Assembly: GCA_033002965.1 (NCBI GenBank)
Contig: JAURVB010013634.1
Coordinates: 38,310-102,309, forward strand
From: Piper betle
Lineage: Eukaryota; Streptophyta; Magnoliopsida; Piperales; Piperaceae
Reading direction: 5' to 3'
DNA length: 64,000 bases
In this document: piece by piece, positions 44,425 through 55,959 of the stretch
Layout: every line of letters starts with the position of its first letter
Numbering within the stretch: the stretch's first letter is position 1
Program-made: the position numbers and the translations under genes
Notes under the pieces: model-generated
What the model saw: the letters and a program-made list of their open reading frames with translations, nothing else
The model's database searches: none
Told to the model about the DNA's origin: nothing

Positions 44425-47400
44425 AATGGCAAAAGGAAAATCAATTTCACCTCAAGTGATAACACCACCACACTGACTGTTACTGGCCTTATTAGTGGTA
44501 CGACAATTACTACCATTAAACTGCATAGGAAGAATTACCTTCAATGGTCTGCTGCAATGAAGTGTTTCCTTATGTCTAAGGACAAGCTGAAGTACATTGA
44601 AGAGGAGCCTGATGAGGTAGCAAGCTTTGAGTGGATAAAGGAAGATGCTCAAGTTAGGTCATGGCTATGAAATTCAATGGAACCCCCCAAATCAGCTGTG
44701 ATGTCATGCTGCTGCCAACAACTTATGCTATTTGAAATATGTGTATGAGACTCTTGGTGTAACACCCCGTTTTGGTTCACCCGTGAACAAACCTGGAAAT
44801 GTTATTGGCAACCGAACCGCTCGCTAATTTACTTGATTCGGTTAAGTTGATCTATCATCGGTGTCTCAAGATAGTGATGCAATATGCAAAACATAAATGA
44901 GATGTTTCGGTTCTAACGCTGTATTACATATATGCTATGATATGTAAACAAGTAAATTAACAAACCAAACAAACGAAAAGTTCAACAAAAGAAATATTTA
45001 TTTTGAAAATTAAACGGATAGAACCTCCCTTAAAAGTGTAATAGGGGCCACTCAATCAACAACAATTAATATGTATTTATAGCAATAAAAATTGAAAACA
45101 CTGTTCAAACACAGCATATTTTTCACATTCTAGTTATCTTAGCTTCGTAGCTCACCCTATTCATTTTCCACTTTCCATTTGCATTCACATACGAAATATC
45201 TTTAGCAGTTATAGAATATCATTCAAATCTCGTTATCTACATTGTTCAATACATCACCAATTACAGTCGGCAGGTATATGCGCGCGATTGCAGTGCTGTT
45301 CTTTTGCAGTCTCGATAGTGCTCATCCCTCGCGGTTCTCACCTATATATATAATAAAAAAACGTCAACAACGAACATTATCGGTCCAAAAATAACTAATA
45401 ACAAACTAATACAGGAGAGTTGACCTTCCTATTGAATAAAAATTTCATTATTCTTCCTCAATAACGCTCACAACGGTAATAACTAGGGGTCGTCGACCTC
45501 GCGCGACGGCGTCTTCTTTTCATCTCATTATCTTTCTTTGGTTACTTTAATCTATCCCTTGAATGGAAAAATCATTCTCTTTTTTACAACCCTCTAAATC
45601 CTCCGTATTACTCCTAACCCTGGGTACAGAGGCCGAGTATTTTCAGGCATACACCTTCAGTACCATTTTACGCCACAAATCTAGACATGAGCTGCACAGC
45701 AGCACACGTAAACATTTACACTTCTCAGGGTTTGAAGAACTCAAAGGTGGAGTTATTAGGATGCCTCTTAGAATGAAATGGACGCTTACCAATTCCAGAG
45801 CCTGCTTTAATGAACGCACACCCTATCTCAAGACGTGGTTGTCAGCTTTCATTCATCTTACATCTCACTGAAAATGTGAAAACTACATTCAGATAAGCCT
45901 AGGTAGGGAATTTAGTATAATAGACCTGAAGGCATCGTGAGTTGAATTTAAGTTTTGAAAATAAACTCGAGGGATCTCATCCTTGAGGGTTATTAATCCG
46001 GAAATATAATCGGCCAAATAGCCCGTGTGAAGTGGGATAGGATAAATCTACCACTCGACACGTTCTTTTACATGTTAAAAACAAAATATGATAGAATGAG
46101 ACAATAAATCAAGAGCGAGTCCTAAACAGACTTAGTAGAAGTTCCAATCGTGGTTGCGCCTATGTGGCAAGTTCCTACTCCGTACCTACACATCAAATCT
46201 AAAAGTTAATGCTTGCTAATTAAATGATGCATCAAATTCATCATGAACACCACATTCACAACACAATCATCATCCATCAAACAGTTAACAAGCCTCATCA
46301 CCATAAGAATATCCCTAACTCATCCCATTTACATCGATTTTATTATATTTTTTAAAGTTGCGTTACAGTCAATTAGCATGCTCAGATTTATTTTTCTTAA
46401 GCAGATCACTAACATTCATTCACTATCAATCAAATCATGCAAATCATCACTTCATTCACAATGAGACATTCATCACGACAATTAATTAATCCTAACACGC
46501 CATGTTTACAATCATCAATTTTAATTAATTAAATCGGAGGTAATTATATCTTGTGTCGTCGGCGACAATGATTGATGGCAATCAACGACTGGTTGGGGTT
46601 CGTCACGTGTCTCGAAGCTCGAATTTGGTGCTCGACTGTGTCCAAAGTTTGATCAGGTTCAACTGGATGAGTTCGGTGGACGATCCGGCGAATTCTAGCG
46701 AATCCAATTTTCCGACGGTTTCTTGCAGCTTTTGGCGGTGGCTATCTTCAGGATGGTGGTGGTATGGGGTACTGTTGGCACCAGCTTGGCGAGCCCGATG
46801 TGTCTCTTGGGATGATGAGGTCGGATGCGATGGCACCTCGTTGGAAAATGGCAAACACTGGCAGCTAGCTGTGGGGTGTGGAGATCCGGCTGATATGGGT
46901 GGCGTTGGGCTCTATTCTGGTCGAGGAAGGTTGTGGGAGGGTTGGTGATGTCAAGGTAGCGACTGGAAGGAGGTGACGACAGTCGCCGACTGCGGGATCG
47001 GCGATGGGAGTGCGGCGCGGTGGGTGTGGCTTTGTCGCGCCGTTGGGGCCAGGAGACAGTCAAATGGTGGGGGGAATGGTCAGCGATGTTCTGGCAATTC
47101 AACGACAAAGAAGGAGGGTGGCGTCAAGGGTTTGAAGGGGAGAGAAGCGTGTGGGGGGGGGGAGGGAAGAAATGGGTCGGTGGCAATTTTGTAATTAAAA
47201 GTTAATTCAACTCCGACTCGAGTCAAAAATAATAACTAACTCATAATAAATCCTAAAAAAATCCAGAAAAATAAGGAAAATTCATATAAAATATAATACA
47301 CACCATAACACCACAATTACATGTTCTATAACTGATAACCCACCTAAGCTGCCTTATAACGCGTCGTAATGCATTATTCAGCTTAAGAATAATTCTACAA

Positions 47401-48220
47401 TCAAATACATGAAAAAAATATACTGTACATATACTCTGATAAGTCATTTCTCATCATTTTTCTAACGTTATCATCATATACTCAGGTACACTTGAGCCTC
47501 ATTGCTCATAATTCACAGCCAGCTTAAGTTCAGCACGCGGTTCATGAAACTGATTCGACTCGAACTGACGGTTGAATCGATTGGTTCGACTCGGGTCACG
47601 GGTTTTACACTTGGACTGATAGGAATATCCGAAGGATCTATGATGTTTGTGAGAGGTGTTTCTCTCCAAACAAGGTTACAAAACACTTTCAGAATATTAT
47701 AGTTTTGTTAGATCAAGGTGGGAAGAACTTAATATCTACCATCCTTATCCAACTGATGTGGAAATGTGGAAAACAAAGCATTAAGAATTAATCGTTGTCA
47801 CCTTCTTGGCTGGTTTTACCTCTCATTATGCATCTGCTGAAGACCAGCTGCTTATGGGTAATGAATTACCTAGTTTAAATGTTGCTTTTTCTATGATGTC
47901 AAGTATTCAGTAGGAAGAGGAAGAGCCTGCAGAGGCAATTGAAAACTCTGCAATGTTGACAGCACTCGACCTCCCTCAAACTCTGCTAGAGGAAGAGTTC
48001 GAGGTCGAGGCTGAGAATCTGCACGTGGGAGAGGTAGACACAATATGCACACGGAAGAAGGATATTGTGATTACTGTCAGGTTGTAGGTCATACAGAAGA
48101 AAAGTGTTGGTCCAATCATGGCAAGTCAGATTGGGCAAGACAGACAACCAACTCCTCTATTGCTGCAACTAAACAGAATGAGCAAACTACAGTTGCTGGA
48201 GGCGAATGAAGGTGAGCCAC
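44425..48220 (+). pseudogene. Copia gag, interrupted by the family A LTR
   Basis: Readable pieces include KLHRKNYLQWSAAMKCFLMSKDK (about 44517-44587 region, quoted in part: KLHRKNYLQWSAAMK), a WIKEDAQVRSWL motif near 44640, then after the nested LTR NIRRIYDVCER (47622-47655) and a CCHC knuckle YCDYCQVVGHTEEKC near 48062-48110. This is the usual Copia capsid plan. Stops and frameshifts occur in every section and the 2852-bp solo LTR cuts the capsid in two. Confidence 0.75.
44758..47609 (-). mobile_element. Family A solo LTR (2852 bp) nested in the Copia gag
   Basis: On the plus strand it reads TGTAACACCCCGTTTTGG to GGTCACGGGTTTTACA, the complement of family A ends. A perfect 5-bp target duplication CTTGG flanks it (44753-44757 and 47610-47614). 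The inside matches the solo LTR at 21892 in reverse: GGGATCTCATCCTTGAGGG (45963), AGTTCCTACTCCGTACC (46170), GC block 46560-47200. Frames at 46553-47205 on both strands lie in that GC block and show no known domain. Confidence 0.93.
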
Positions 48221-48830
48221 TACAAGCAGAGTATAGAAGATTGGGAGGTAAATTGATTTACCTTACAATTACACAACCTAACTTGTCATTTGCTGTAAGT
48301 CAGGTCATTCAGTTCATGCAAGAACCGAGAATACCTAATTGGATTGTTGTTGTCAGGATCTTAAGATACTTAAAGAAGTATCTTGCTAATACAGGAAGCT
48401 ATGTGTGGTAAATCATTTGAGGTACAAGGCTTTGTTGGCTCAGATTGGGCAGGTCAGTATATGACAGGTCTACTAGTGGCCACTGTGTAAGGTTGGTAGG
48501 AAACATGATCATCTGGAAAAGTAAGAAACAAAATGTGGTAGCAAGGTCTAGTGTTGAGGTAGAATACAGGGCAGTGAAAAGGCTTTTCCAAAGTTAATTT
48601 GTGTGAAAATGTTGTTGGAAGAGCTAGGCTTAAAGGTTAACACTCCCATGAAACTATGGTGTGACAACACATCAGCTTTTCATATAGCCAATAATCATGT
48701 GTTTCATGAGAGAACAAAGCACATAGAGGTCAATTTCCATTATGCAGGAGACAAAGTGAAGGAAGGTGTTATTGATGAGCTGCAAGCTAAGCTATGTTCG
48801 GATATCTCCTGCTCACAGCTTGAGGGGGAG
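48200..48830 (+). pseudogene. Copia RT end and RNase H remnant
   Basis: The RT C-terminus is readable (EYRRLGGKLIYLTITQPNLS, 48229-48290; VVRILRYLKKYL near 48350). RNase H follows with CDNTSAFHIANNHVFHERTK (48662-48721) and HIEVNFHYAGDKV. The part between, normally carrying the tryptophan-alanine-glycine and SSAEAEYRA motifs, is present but frameshifted (48440-48600). It joins directly to the gag region, so protease, integrase and the RT core were deleted. Confidence 0.8.
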
Positions 48831-49094
48831 TGTTGAGATGTTAGGAATATCAACTAAATGTGTTTGTTAGTGTGCCGTGTTAATATGTTATTGTTGACTT
48901 GTTACTAGATATTTAGGGGTACGAATGGTTCTTCTTATCTGTTGTAAATCCAATGTCCATTATAATAAGGAATGGTTGTACCTACTTTTAGACTTATAAA
49001 TTGCTGAACTTAGGAAGGTGAAGGGGGACGATTCACCTCCTGATTTCTTCCCTAAAATATCTAGTTTTGTATACCTGTTATCAGATTATCAACA

Positions 49095-51592
49095 AATCTA
49101 AGCCAGTTACTATTGTTTAAATCATGTGCAAACATAAGTCATGATTATCTTTTATATATCTAATTAAAAATTCCAGTTTTATGAGCTGTTTCTCAGTGTT
49201 TATATCGAACTAGATGTTTGATCTTGTTTATAATGCTAGATCTGATTTAAAATTAATGTTTTGATTGCTATTTAATAATTTTTAGACTAGATTATTAAAT
49301 AAAGAATTCATGAAGTTGTCTTTATCATGATCTGCTTTACTAAAAGTTGATTATCATGTTATGATTTGTTATTAATTGTTAGACTAATCTTTATTGATAA
49401 GAAATTTTGATAATCATGTGATTTAAAGGATTAATCAATAGGAAACCATACTAATTTTACACGACATATTCTCCGATGGCCGATGAGTCTTGAGTTACGC
49501 AAGATAGGCAACCACAGCGAACTCTTATTGGAGTCCAGCGTTGATAACCACCCACTTTCCCCACTTTGTATTTGAATCTGAGATCTGGCCATTCTGGTTA
49601 TTTTCTAGAACACACCAAACAATAATAATAATAATTGAAGTTGAGATGTTTACCTCTCAACTTGGCTTGAAATCAATAAGGCGAACACTCTGTCTTCCCT
49701 GACCTCAATGGTGATGAAGTGATTTGTTGGAGCCTGTTAGGGATGGCTTTTGTCCTGTGAGCAACTCCTTAGTGGTCGATTTGAATGGTTTGGTGGCTGT
49801 TCATCTTTAAGTGTCGCATTTTTGTGCATTACTGTTGAGGATGGGAGCTCCAGAGGGTGGAAAGCCGCCTGTTGCCCTCCACCGGCAACCTTTTGCCAGG
49901 GATCCATTGCAGCGGCTGATTGCAAGCCAAGAAACCCATGCCTGCTGGACGATTGCCGTTTTCAGAGAGCTGGACACCATCGTTGGAAGACCGAGGTTGG
50001 CTGGTGCTCATTGCCTCGCTGTAGTCCCAATTGACTGGGAACTCCTGTAGGCCCTAATTTTATGAATTAGGGCATATGGGAGGAGGAAGTGTCAAGTTTT
50101 ACCCTGACTATAAACAGGTCCATCAAATGCATAGTTGACTGACTGCTATGAAGCCCAAAATTGGTTTGTTCATTTAGTTGGACCGTGATTCACATAGTTG
50201 TGTTTATCGTGTCACTTCACTGTTAATCGTTTGTGTTCAAGACTTGTCTGAGCTGATAATAAAAATGTATGTTTGATAATCACAAGTCCAGTGATAGACA
50301 GTTAACCAGCCCGCCATTAACAATTTGTCCAGATCTACCGGTTCGAACAGATTCATTTTAATCCCACTAATTTGGACCAATTTTAACCGGGCAGCCCTGA
50401 ACCAACACAAATTCAACTTGGATCAAATAAAGGCCTATGTTTTCTATTGTCCAGTTAATTCTAATTTGATATTTTTTTAGTATTAGATCATTTTAGATTA
50501 ATTTTAATGAGTTTTAAGGTTTTTCAATTGACCTTTCAAGGGGTGGTTACACTTGTTATTTTGGGCTCATCATGCATTGTTTGAATAATAAATTATGCAT
50601 GTAAAGCTTATTTGGTCGATGGGAGCTTAGGATTGTAGATTATAAGGTTGATCTCATCTTAGGTAATAATTGCTTAAAATTTTATTGGCATAAATTTTAT
50701 TAATTATGTGTGTTCAGCATTGTGATTGTGAGCTTTGGCTCCATAAATAATTATATGCTATCCTAATTGATAATTTGATGCATTAATTCTTGTTTAGTAG
50801 TAATTGTATTCTTAGTTGTCTCTAAAAGCTCACTTTAGTCTGAATCAAATTAAATTATATATAATCTGAGCCATGATGTAGGACAGATTGGTACTGGCAT
50901 TGGTATCTGAGTCCTTAATTATTTACTTTATCTTGTACAGCTGTTATCACTGCTAGTAATGATATGTTCAAAGAGAAAAATTAAAATTAAAATCAACCTG
51001 CAAAAGGAATTGGGTAAGTTGCTAATCTAGCATACAATCATAAATGCAGGACAATTTTCCCACAATTAAAAGTTCCTAAGTCTTAAATGAGATGTCATGC
51101 CCACCAAAGACAACTCTGCTAATTTAAGAGAATATATTATGAATGTCCTAATCTCCAATTATTTTGTACTCATTCCAAAATTTACTTTGTTTCAACCTAT
51201 GGAAAACATGTTAAAAGTTTGTAGATGATGTTGGAATGAATCTTCTATTACTTTCTTTGCAATGGTGCATTGCTTATTGATCTGCACCTTATTATTATCA
51301 CACAATTGCTTATGTTGATGAAAGCCTTGACACTTTTAGAAACTTGAGTCTAATTTCCATCATGATTCATTTAAATTGTATATAATAATAGTCTACAAAC
51401 TTGTGTGTGGACTTCATATAGGATTTTAATGGGAAAGATTTGTGTGCAAATTCTCTTATACGGACAATTTTAAAGCGAACAATTTTCTTTGGCTGTATCA
51501 AGAGTGTAGTTTTATGCTTACAACTGGTTTTAACATTTTCTTAAATGACAGTTTAAAATGCTAACGGGGTGAAGTATCTTATTTGTATGCAG
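49095..51592. other. Remainder of intron 2, no recognised gene
   Basis: 49095-49165 completes the second copy of the tandem duplication. The stretch 49440-50060 is locally richer in GC, including 49740-50050 where frames on both strands are open, but none resembles a known protein. It may be an old LTR piece. From 50060 the sequence is T-rich intron, with a branch-and-acceptor zone before 51592. Confidence 0.5.
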
Positions 51593-52358
51593 ATATTCGC
51601 TCTGTGGTGACTCTAAAGGACGCGATTGGGTGCCAGCTGAATGTGATGTATCGATAAGGAAGGGATGGTTCTGGCACAAAACTGAGCGTCCAAAATCTGC
51701 AACTACTCTGCTTGACTTATACTATAAGTCAGTTGGACGAAACTGTCTCTTCCTACTAAATGTGCCCCCAAATTCATCTGGACTTATATCAGAAGAAGAT
51801 ATTCAAGTACTCCAAGAATTTAGTGAGCTTCGAAGCAGCATTTTCTCTGATAACTTGGCCAAGAATGCAGATGTTTTTGCAAGCAGCACTCGTGGAGGGG
51901 CTGTCAGCACGCATTTCAATTCCTACAATGTTCTTCAGGAAGGATTCAATTACTATTGGGCTCCGGAAGAAGGACATTCTTACTGGGCATTGTATCTTGA
52001 ATTGGAGAAGCTAGTATCATTCAATGTTCTCCTACTTCAAGAACCCATTCAAATGGGTCAGCGTATCTCGGAGTTTCATCTGGATATTTTTACTGAAGGA
52101 AAATGGAAAGAAGCAACAAACGGGACAACAGTTGGTTATAAAAGGCTTCTTAAGTTTGAGAAGGTAGAATCCCAATCCCTCAGATTAGTTATTGATAAGT
52201 CTAGGTCTGATCCCCTCGTATCTTATTTGGGTATTTATTTCGACCCTTTTACCATTGTTGAAAAGCAACTTTGCACAATGTCTCGTCCATGCCCAGTTGT
52301 TAACGGAAGGGAAGTACCACGGTTGGAGCTAAATTCTGTTAAGAGCAGCCATTTATGA
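51593..52358 (+). CDS. FUC1: Alpha-L-fucosidase, exon 3 and stop
   Basis: The exon encodes residues 269-523. It opens with YSLCGDSKGRDWVPAECDVS. Glu285 in WVPAE is conserved in the plant group and is a candidate acid/base (inference). RKGWFWHKTE and SVGRNCLFLLNVPPNSSGL close the barrel. The C-terminal half (from about residue 340) is a galactose-binding-like (F5/8 type C) beta domain with LVSFNVLLLQEPIQMGQRI and DPLVSYLGIYFDPF. Total length is 523 residues, close to the roughly 506 of the Arabidopsis enzyme. No stop or frameshift breaks it. The stop is TGA at 52356. Confidence 0.93.
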
Positions 52359-52560
52359 ATTAGGTGAACCATTATTTATAGAAATGTCCCATTCGCTGCA
52401 ATGTTTCATCATTCAGAGCCAGAAATCTGAACAATGGTGCACGATCTAGCGCAAGACATGTATAAATAAGCTTAATAGCAACATATGTATGATTTTTTTC
52501 AGATAATTTATCAAAGAAGCAATGTTTTTATAGCCAATGATGTGCCAATTCCGGCTTTGT
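52359..52560 (+). other. Probable 3' untranslated region
   Basis: About 200 bp of AT-rich sequence follow the stop. TATAAATAAGC at 52459-52470 could serve as a loose plant polyadenylation signal. The true end of the transcript cannot be seen. Confidence 0.4.
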
Positions 52561-53660
52561 GGCAGGTGTGTAACATGATTAGTTCAACCTAGTTTAAACC
52601 AGTTTGAACTGGAATAGCATGTTATACCAAACCAGGCTAGAAGTTTTAGTAACAAAAAATGGTATCAATAAATACCAAACCATAACATACTCGATAATTT
52701 ATCGATGCTACCTTGGTGCCTGACGTAAGTTCGTTTGTTCCATCTTTGTAAAAAAATTTTTTTGTCTTCTCATGCTCCCATATTATCCTCAATATAACCG
52801 TACGGAAGAAAATTATTACCATATTCACTCTCCCAAGAATTGTCCAGGGAGTAATTGTAGAAGAATTATCTAATCAAAGTTTTATATAATATGCCTACAA
52901 AGATCTTCCTAAATCTAAAAATGCAACCAAATTAACTTCACCATTTCCCTTCTCTGCTTTCACCGATGCATCGAAAAATTTATCTCAAGGCGACTGATCT
53001 CCATTGCCATCGAGTCGAAAGGTTTTTTGTCAACGCAGTTTTCTCCTATTATTAAAGTTCAAGTATTTGCTCTTTCATGATTCCATCAAGTCTTATGCTC
53101 CACAGCCGCCCACGACAACATTGTAACGGTGTAACCAAATACAAAACCACTGCTTAGTTCCATGTATGTTTCTAGCCTTATCCTGTTATTGTGCAGTTCA
53201 CCCCATCAAAAACGCTGTTTGTTTTCCTATAGAACAACGGCACCGACTTTATACAACTTCTGATTTGCCTATTGACGATGATTCTATGCATTTTCGACTT
53301 CTTGATCATCTTACAGCCTCTTTATCTATGAACAGGTGAAGGTCTATAAGCCCTCGTGGTAATTTTCGGTCAAAAGCACCCCACGTATTTAACAGAGTAT
53401 CCAAAGCGGGGGAAAAGTGCCTCCCACCACTAGGGTACGAAGAGATGCGTTTTTTTTACACCCAAAAGAATGACTGTCCAATTCTTCCTACGGCGTCTCC
53501 CTTCCCTATCCCCCATCGTCCCTCCACCTGAATCACCCCGACCCTGCCAACGATCTCTTCGACAGCGGCAATGATAAATTACCGTCTCCCCCTGATGCTC
53601 CCCCACATGAAGCACACATAACTCTACTAATGATCTCTCCAACAACAGCAACATTAAACT
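52561..53660. other. Intergenic region, no gene recognised
   Basis: Mixed AT-rich sequence with short frames of no recognisable content. A C-rich stretch at 53480-53600 reads openly on the minus strand as arginine/glycine-rich nonsense (53430-53654). No transposon ends were recognised. Confidence 0.5.
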
Positions 53661-53664
53661 ACCG

Positions 53665-53738
53665 TTTTAATGTAAGACTAATGACCACCTGATCGAAGTT
53701 TAATGTAAGATTCATGACCGCCTGATTGAAGGTGGCTA
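53665..53738. repeat. Two-copy 33-34 bp tandem repeat
   Basis: TTTAATGTAAGACTAATGACC and TTTAATGTAAGATTCATGACC begin two adjacent copies, each ending CCTGAT(C/T)GAAG. They lie against the left edge of the repeat at 53733. Confidence 0.8.
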
Positions 53739-54282
53739 ATTGTGGTGGAGAGCTAATCATTATCACAAATCAAACAAATTAGATCCCTACAAACATCAGC
53801 ACTCCTAAGTAGATCGATGATTGACAAATAATAATGAAAGTCTTAACCAATCAAAGCAATAAGAGAATTAACAATAAGTACATACTAAATTTTAATTGAT
53901 TTAAATTCATAAGCTTTGGTGAACAACTAAATGGAAACAAGTCGTTAAATTAATTACAACTTGCACAACAATCCTCAAGTAAACAAGTGAACAAATCAAA
54001 TTTAAATTAATTAAAGACTTAAGTTTTAACAAACAAATCAAACCATGTAAGAGTTTTAAGTGATTGAAGACTCGCTCACTCAATGCTCTCTACTGATTAC
54101 TCTTTAGTGATTAAGTCAAACACAAAAACATTGAATATGATAAGTACAAGTAAAGCAAGTAATTAAGTAAACAAAAAAAGAAAAAAAATGATACATAAGA
54201 CATAATGATTTTTATATAAGTTCAAAACTCCTGTTCATCTCTCATATCCCTTCCATATCACATGAAATTGTAGGTCTTAATT
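53733..54282. mobile_element. Second copy of the unclassified repeat from intron 2
   Basis: This aligns by eye to 36906-37400 over about 500 bp (GAGAGCTAATCA...AAATTAGATCCCTACAAAC, then AAGTACAAGTAAA and CTTCCATATC). It lacks the 3' part because a family A LTR begins at 54283. No coding content was seen. Confidence 0.7.
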
Positions 54283-54853
54283 TGTAAAACCCATGGCCAA
54301 AGTTAAAGTTTTATATTAAAATTGGTCGGTTCGACCTTTATTTTTTGTAGAGTTATTTTTAGAATACATGTGTTGACCCAATGTCAATCTTTGTTATGAG
54401 CCACGAAGGTCATGTGTACCCGATTACATGAAGATAGTTTTACTAACGTAACAGTGGAATGAGTTATTAAAGTATATGAGAGTGACCCAATTTTTTTATT
54501 TATAGTAGACCATAGAATTAAATTTATGTCGTTTATTGTGTTAGGACACACTATTTATTATTTTTGGGTGGGTTAGTAGGGTTAGAACATGCATTTGAGT
54601 AATGACAATATTATTTTATTTTATGCCAATTTTATTATATTGTGTTTTATATTTTTTAGAATTTATTTATTATTATTTACTCGAATCGGGAGCATAGTCA
54701 AGTTTTAATTACAAAACTAGCCTATGTGTTTCTCCCCGACCCTTCTCTCTTCCACATTTTTTCTTCCCAAACTCCCACCGGCCAACACCTCGCCCTTCCG
54801 CCGACCCTCATTGCCGGCGACCTCGCCACCATCACCCAATCTCCCACCTTCGT
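54283..54853 (+). mobile_element. Family A LTR, 5' part
   Basis: This starts TGTAAAACCCATGG and follows the family A LTR through GGTCGGTTCGACC, the TATAGTAGACCATAGAATTA block and GGGAGCATAGTCAAG into the C-rich start of the GC block. It stops where another family A LTR begins at 54854. Confidence 0.75.
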
Positions 54854-54950
54854 TGTAAAACCCACGATTCGAGTTAGGGTTTTATATTTACAACCTGTCG
54901 GTTCGACTGTTATTTTTGAGTTTAGTTAGTTTCAGAATACGTGTGTTGAG
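54854..54950 (+). mobile_element. Second family A LTR, first 100 bp
   Basis: TGTAAAACCCACGATTCGAGTTAGGG is identical to the start of the solo LTR at 21892. The match ends near GAGCCGATTGGCTA, where reverse Tekay leader sequence begins. The LTR appears to resume after the Tekay piece, at about 58080. Confidence 0.75.
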
Positions 54951-55133
54951 CCGATTGGCTACCATCATGGTTCATTAGTATTTTTTTTGTTTTAGTTATG
55001 ACTTAGGTTTATTAGCGAATGAATTTGTCAAATAATAACACAACATAGTGGGAAAAGATAATTATTGGACTTTTCAACAAGATACTTGAGTCATAAAATG
55101 TAAGCTAGTGGGAAACTGGGCTCTAATACCACC
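54951..55133 (-). mobile_element. Reverse Tekay leader and primer site
   Basis: This is the complement of 1741-1915 in element 1: minus-strand GGTGGTATTAGAGCCCAG, then CTAGCTTACATTTTATGACTC, and so on to the AATGAACCATGATGG phrase. The primer site lies at about 55120-55131. No gag or pol remains. Confidence 0.8.
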
Positions 55134-55560
55134 TGTAACGACCCATCCGAACCGAACCGGGTGTTACTTAAAAATATAGTTTATGTAAATGTAACATTCC
55201 AGAACATGAATTTAAATACAACTATTAAGTCTCGTAACATATAATATAAATCATAACAATAAATCATGTTCTCTAAAATATAAAATAATTGTCCCACAGT
55301 CTCGGACTGTTTCCTATAGCCACATTTATAACACAAGAGAATGATAAGGAAGTCAAATTTTTATTATCGATTCACCATACCCAAGTTGGTAAAAGAACCA
55401 CCAACCACACTTCTATTCTTCAGTCCAATGATGCTCACCTGGGGAGGCAATTATGCATGAGTGATAAAACCACTAAGCCACATAATTAAATGAAACAAGT
55501 CAGTATAATCGCTATTATCATTTCACTCGTTATTATTATTATTATTACACAAGTCTCTAG

Positions 55561-55947
55561 TAATTATCTCTCAGGTCATTCTGCGATTAGTAATTTGTTT
55601 CTCATCTCATTCTGAGATTAGTCAAAGCCGCCTCCCAGCTCATTCCGAGATTAGAAATCGTCCCCCAGCTCATTCTGAAATTAGGTGGCTTCCCAATTCA
55701 TTTGAGATTAGTCATGGTCTCCCAGTTTATTCTTAGATTAGAAATTGTCTCCCAACTCATTCTGAGATTAGGTGGTCTCCCAATTCATTTTGAGATTAGT
55801 CATGGTCTCCCAGTTCATTCTAAGATTAGAAATTGTCTCCCAGCTCATTTTGAGATTAGGTGGTCTCCCAATTCATTTTTCGATTAGTCATGGTCTCCCA
55901 GTTCATTCTAAGATTAGAAATTGTCTCCCAGCTCATTCTGAAATTAG
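55561..55947. repeat. Minisatellite in the Tekay LTR: 13 units of about 30 bp
   Basis: Each unit ends in the pattern CTCATTCTGAGATTAG and spacing is 27-33 bp. The last ten units form a higher-order pattern of three unit types, with starts AAATTG, GTGG and TCATGG, repeating every roughly 88 bp. I did not see this array in the LTR copies at 5455 or 28915. Confidence 0.93.
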
Positions 55948-55959
55948 TGCCGACAAGGC

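Larger units (their letters stand above)
44018..49094 (+). mobile_element. Internally deleted Copia element, split by a solo LTR
   Basis: The LTRs are 44018-44288 and 48831-49094 (about 270 bp, both starting TGTTGAGATG; ends CTACA and CAACA). A primer site TGGTATGCGGGC (44289-44300) follows the first, and a polypurine tract TTGAGGGGGAG (48820-48830) precedes the second. The flanks AACCT and AATCT are a one-mismatch target duplication. Without the nested family A LTR and its duplication the element is about 2.2 kb. It holds gag, then the end of RT and part of RNase H; integrase and most of RT are gone. Confidence 0.88.
36483..51592 (+). other. Intron 2 of the fucosidase gene, 15.1 kb, filled with retrotransposons
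   Basis: The donor GTAAGT at 36483 and acceptor TTTGTATGCAG at 51592 join exons 2 and 3 in frame (codon 269 CA|A, followed by YSLCGDSKGRDWVPAE). The intron is 15,110 bp. It holds a gag-only LTR element with two insertions in its 5' LTR, a diverged tandem duplication, a deleted Copia element and a family A solo LTR nested in the Copia. Introns this long are spliced in many plants, so the gene may still be expressed; that is inference. Confidence 0.88.

Noticed and set aside
46553..47205. Several overlapping frames up to 137 codons
   Set aside because: They fall in the GC-rich block of the reverse family A solo LTR, with no domain and no conservation among copies.
49737..50050. Candidate small gene in intron 2
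   Set aside because: Frames are open on both strands with cysteine-rich but non-repeating content. No splice or domain evidence supports a gene.
55561..55947. Regular 30-bp repeats resembling a CRISPR array
   Set aside because: Units are head-to-tail copies without unique spacers and lie in a plant LTR. This is a minisatellite.
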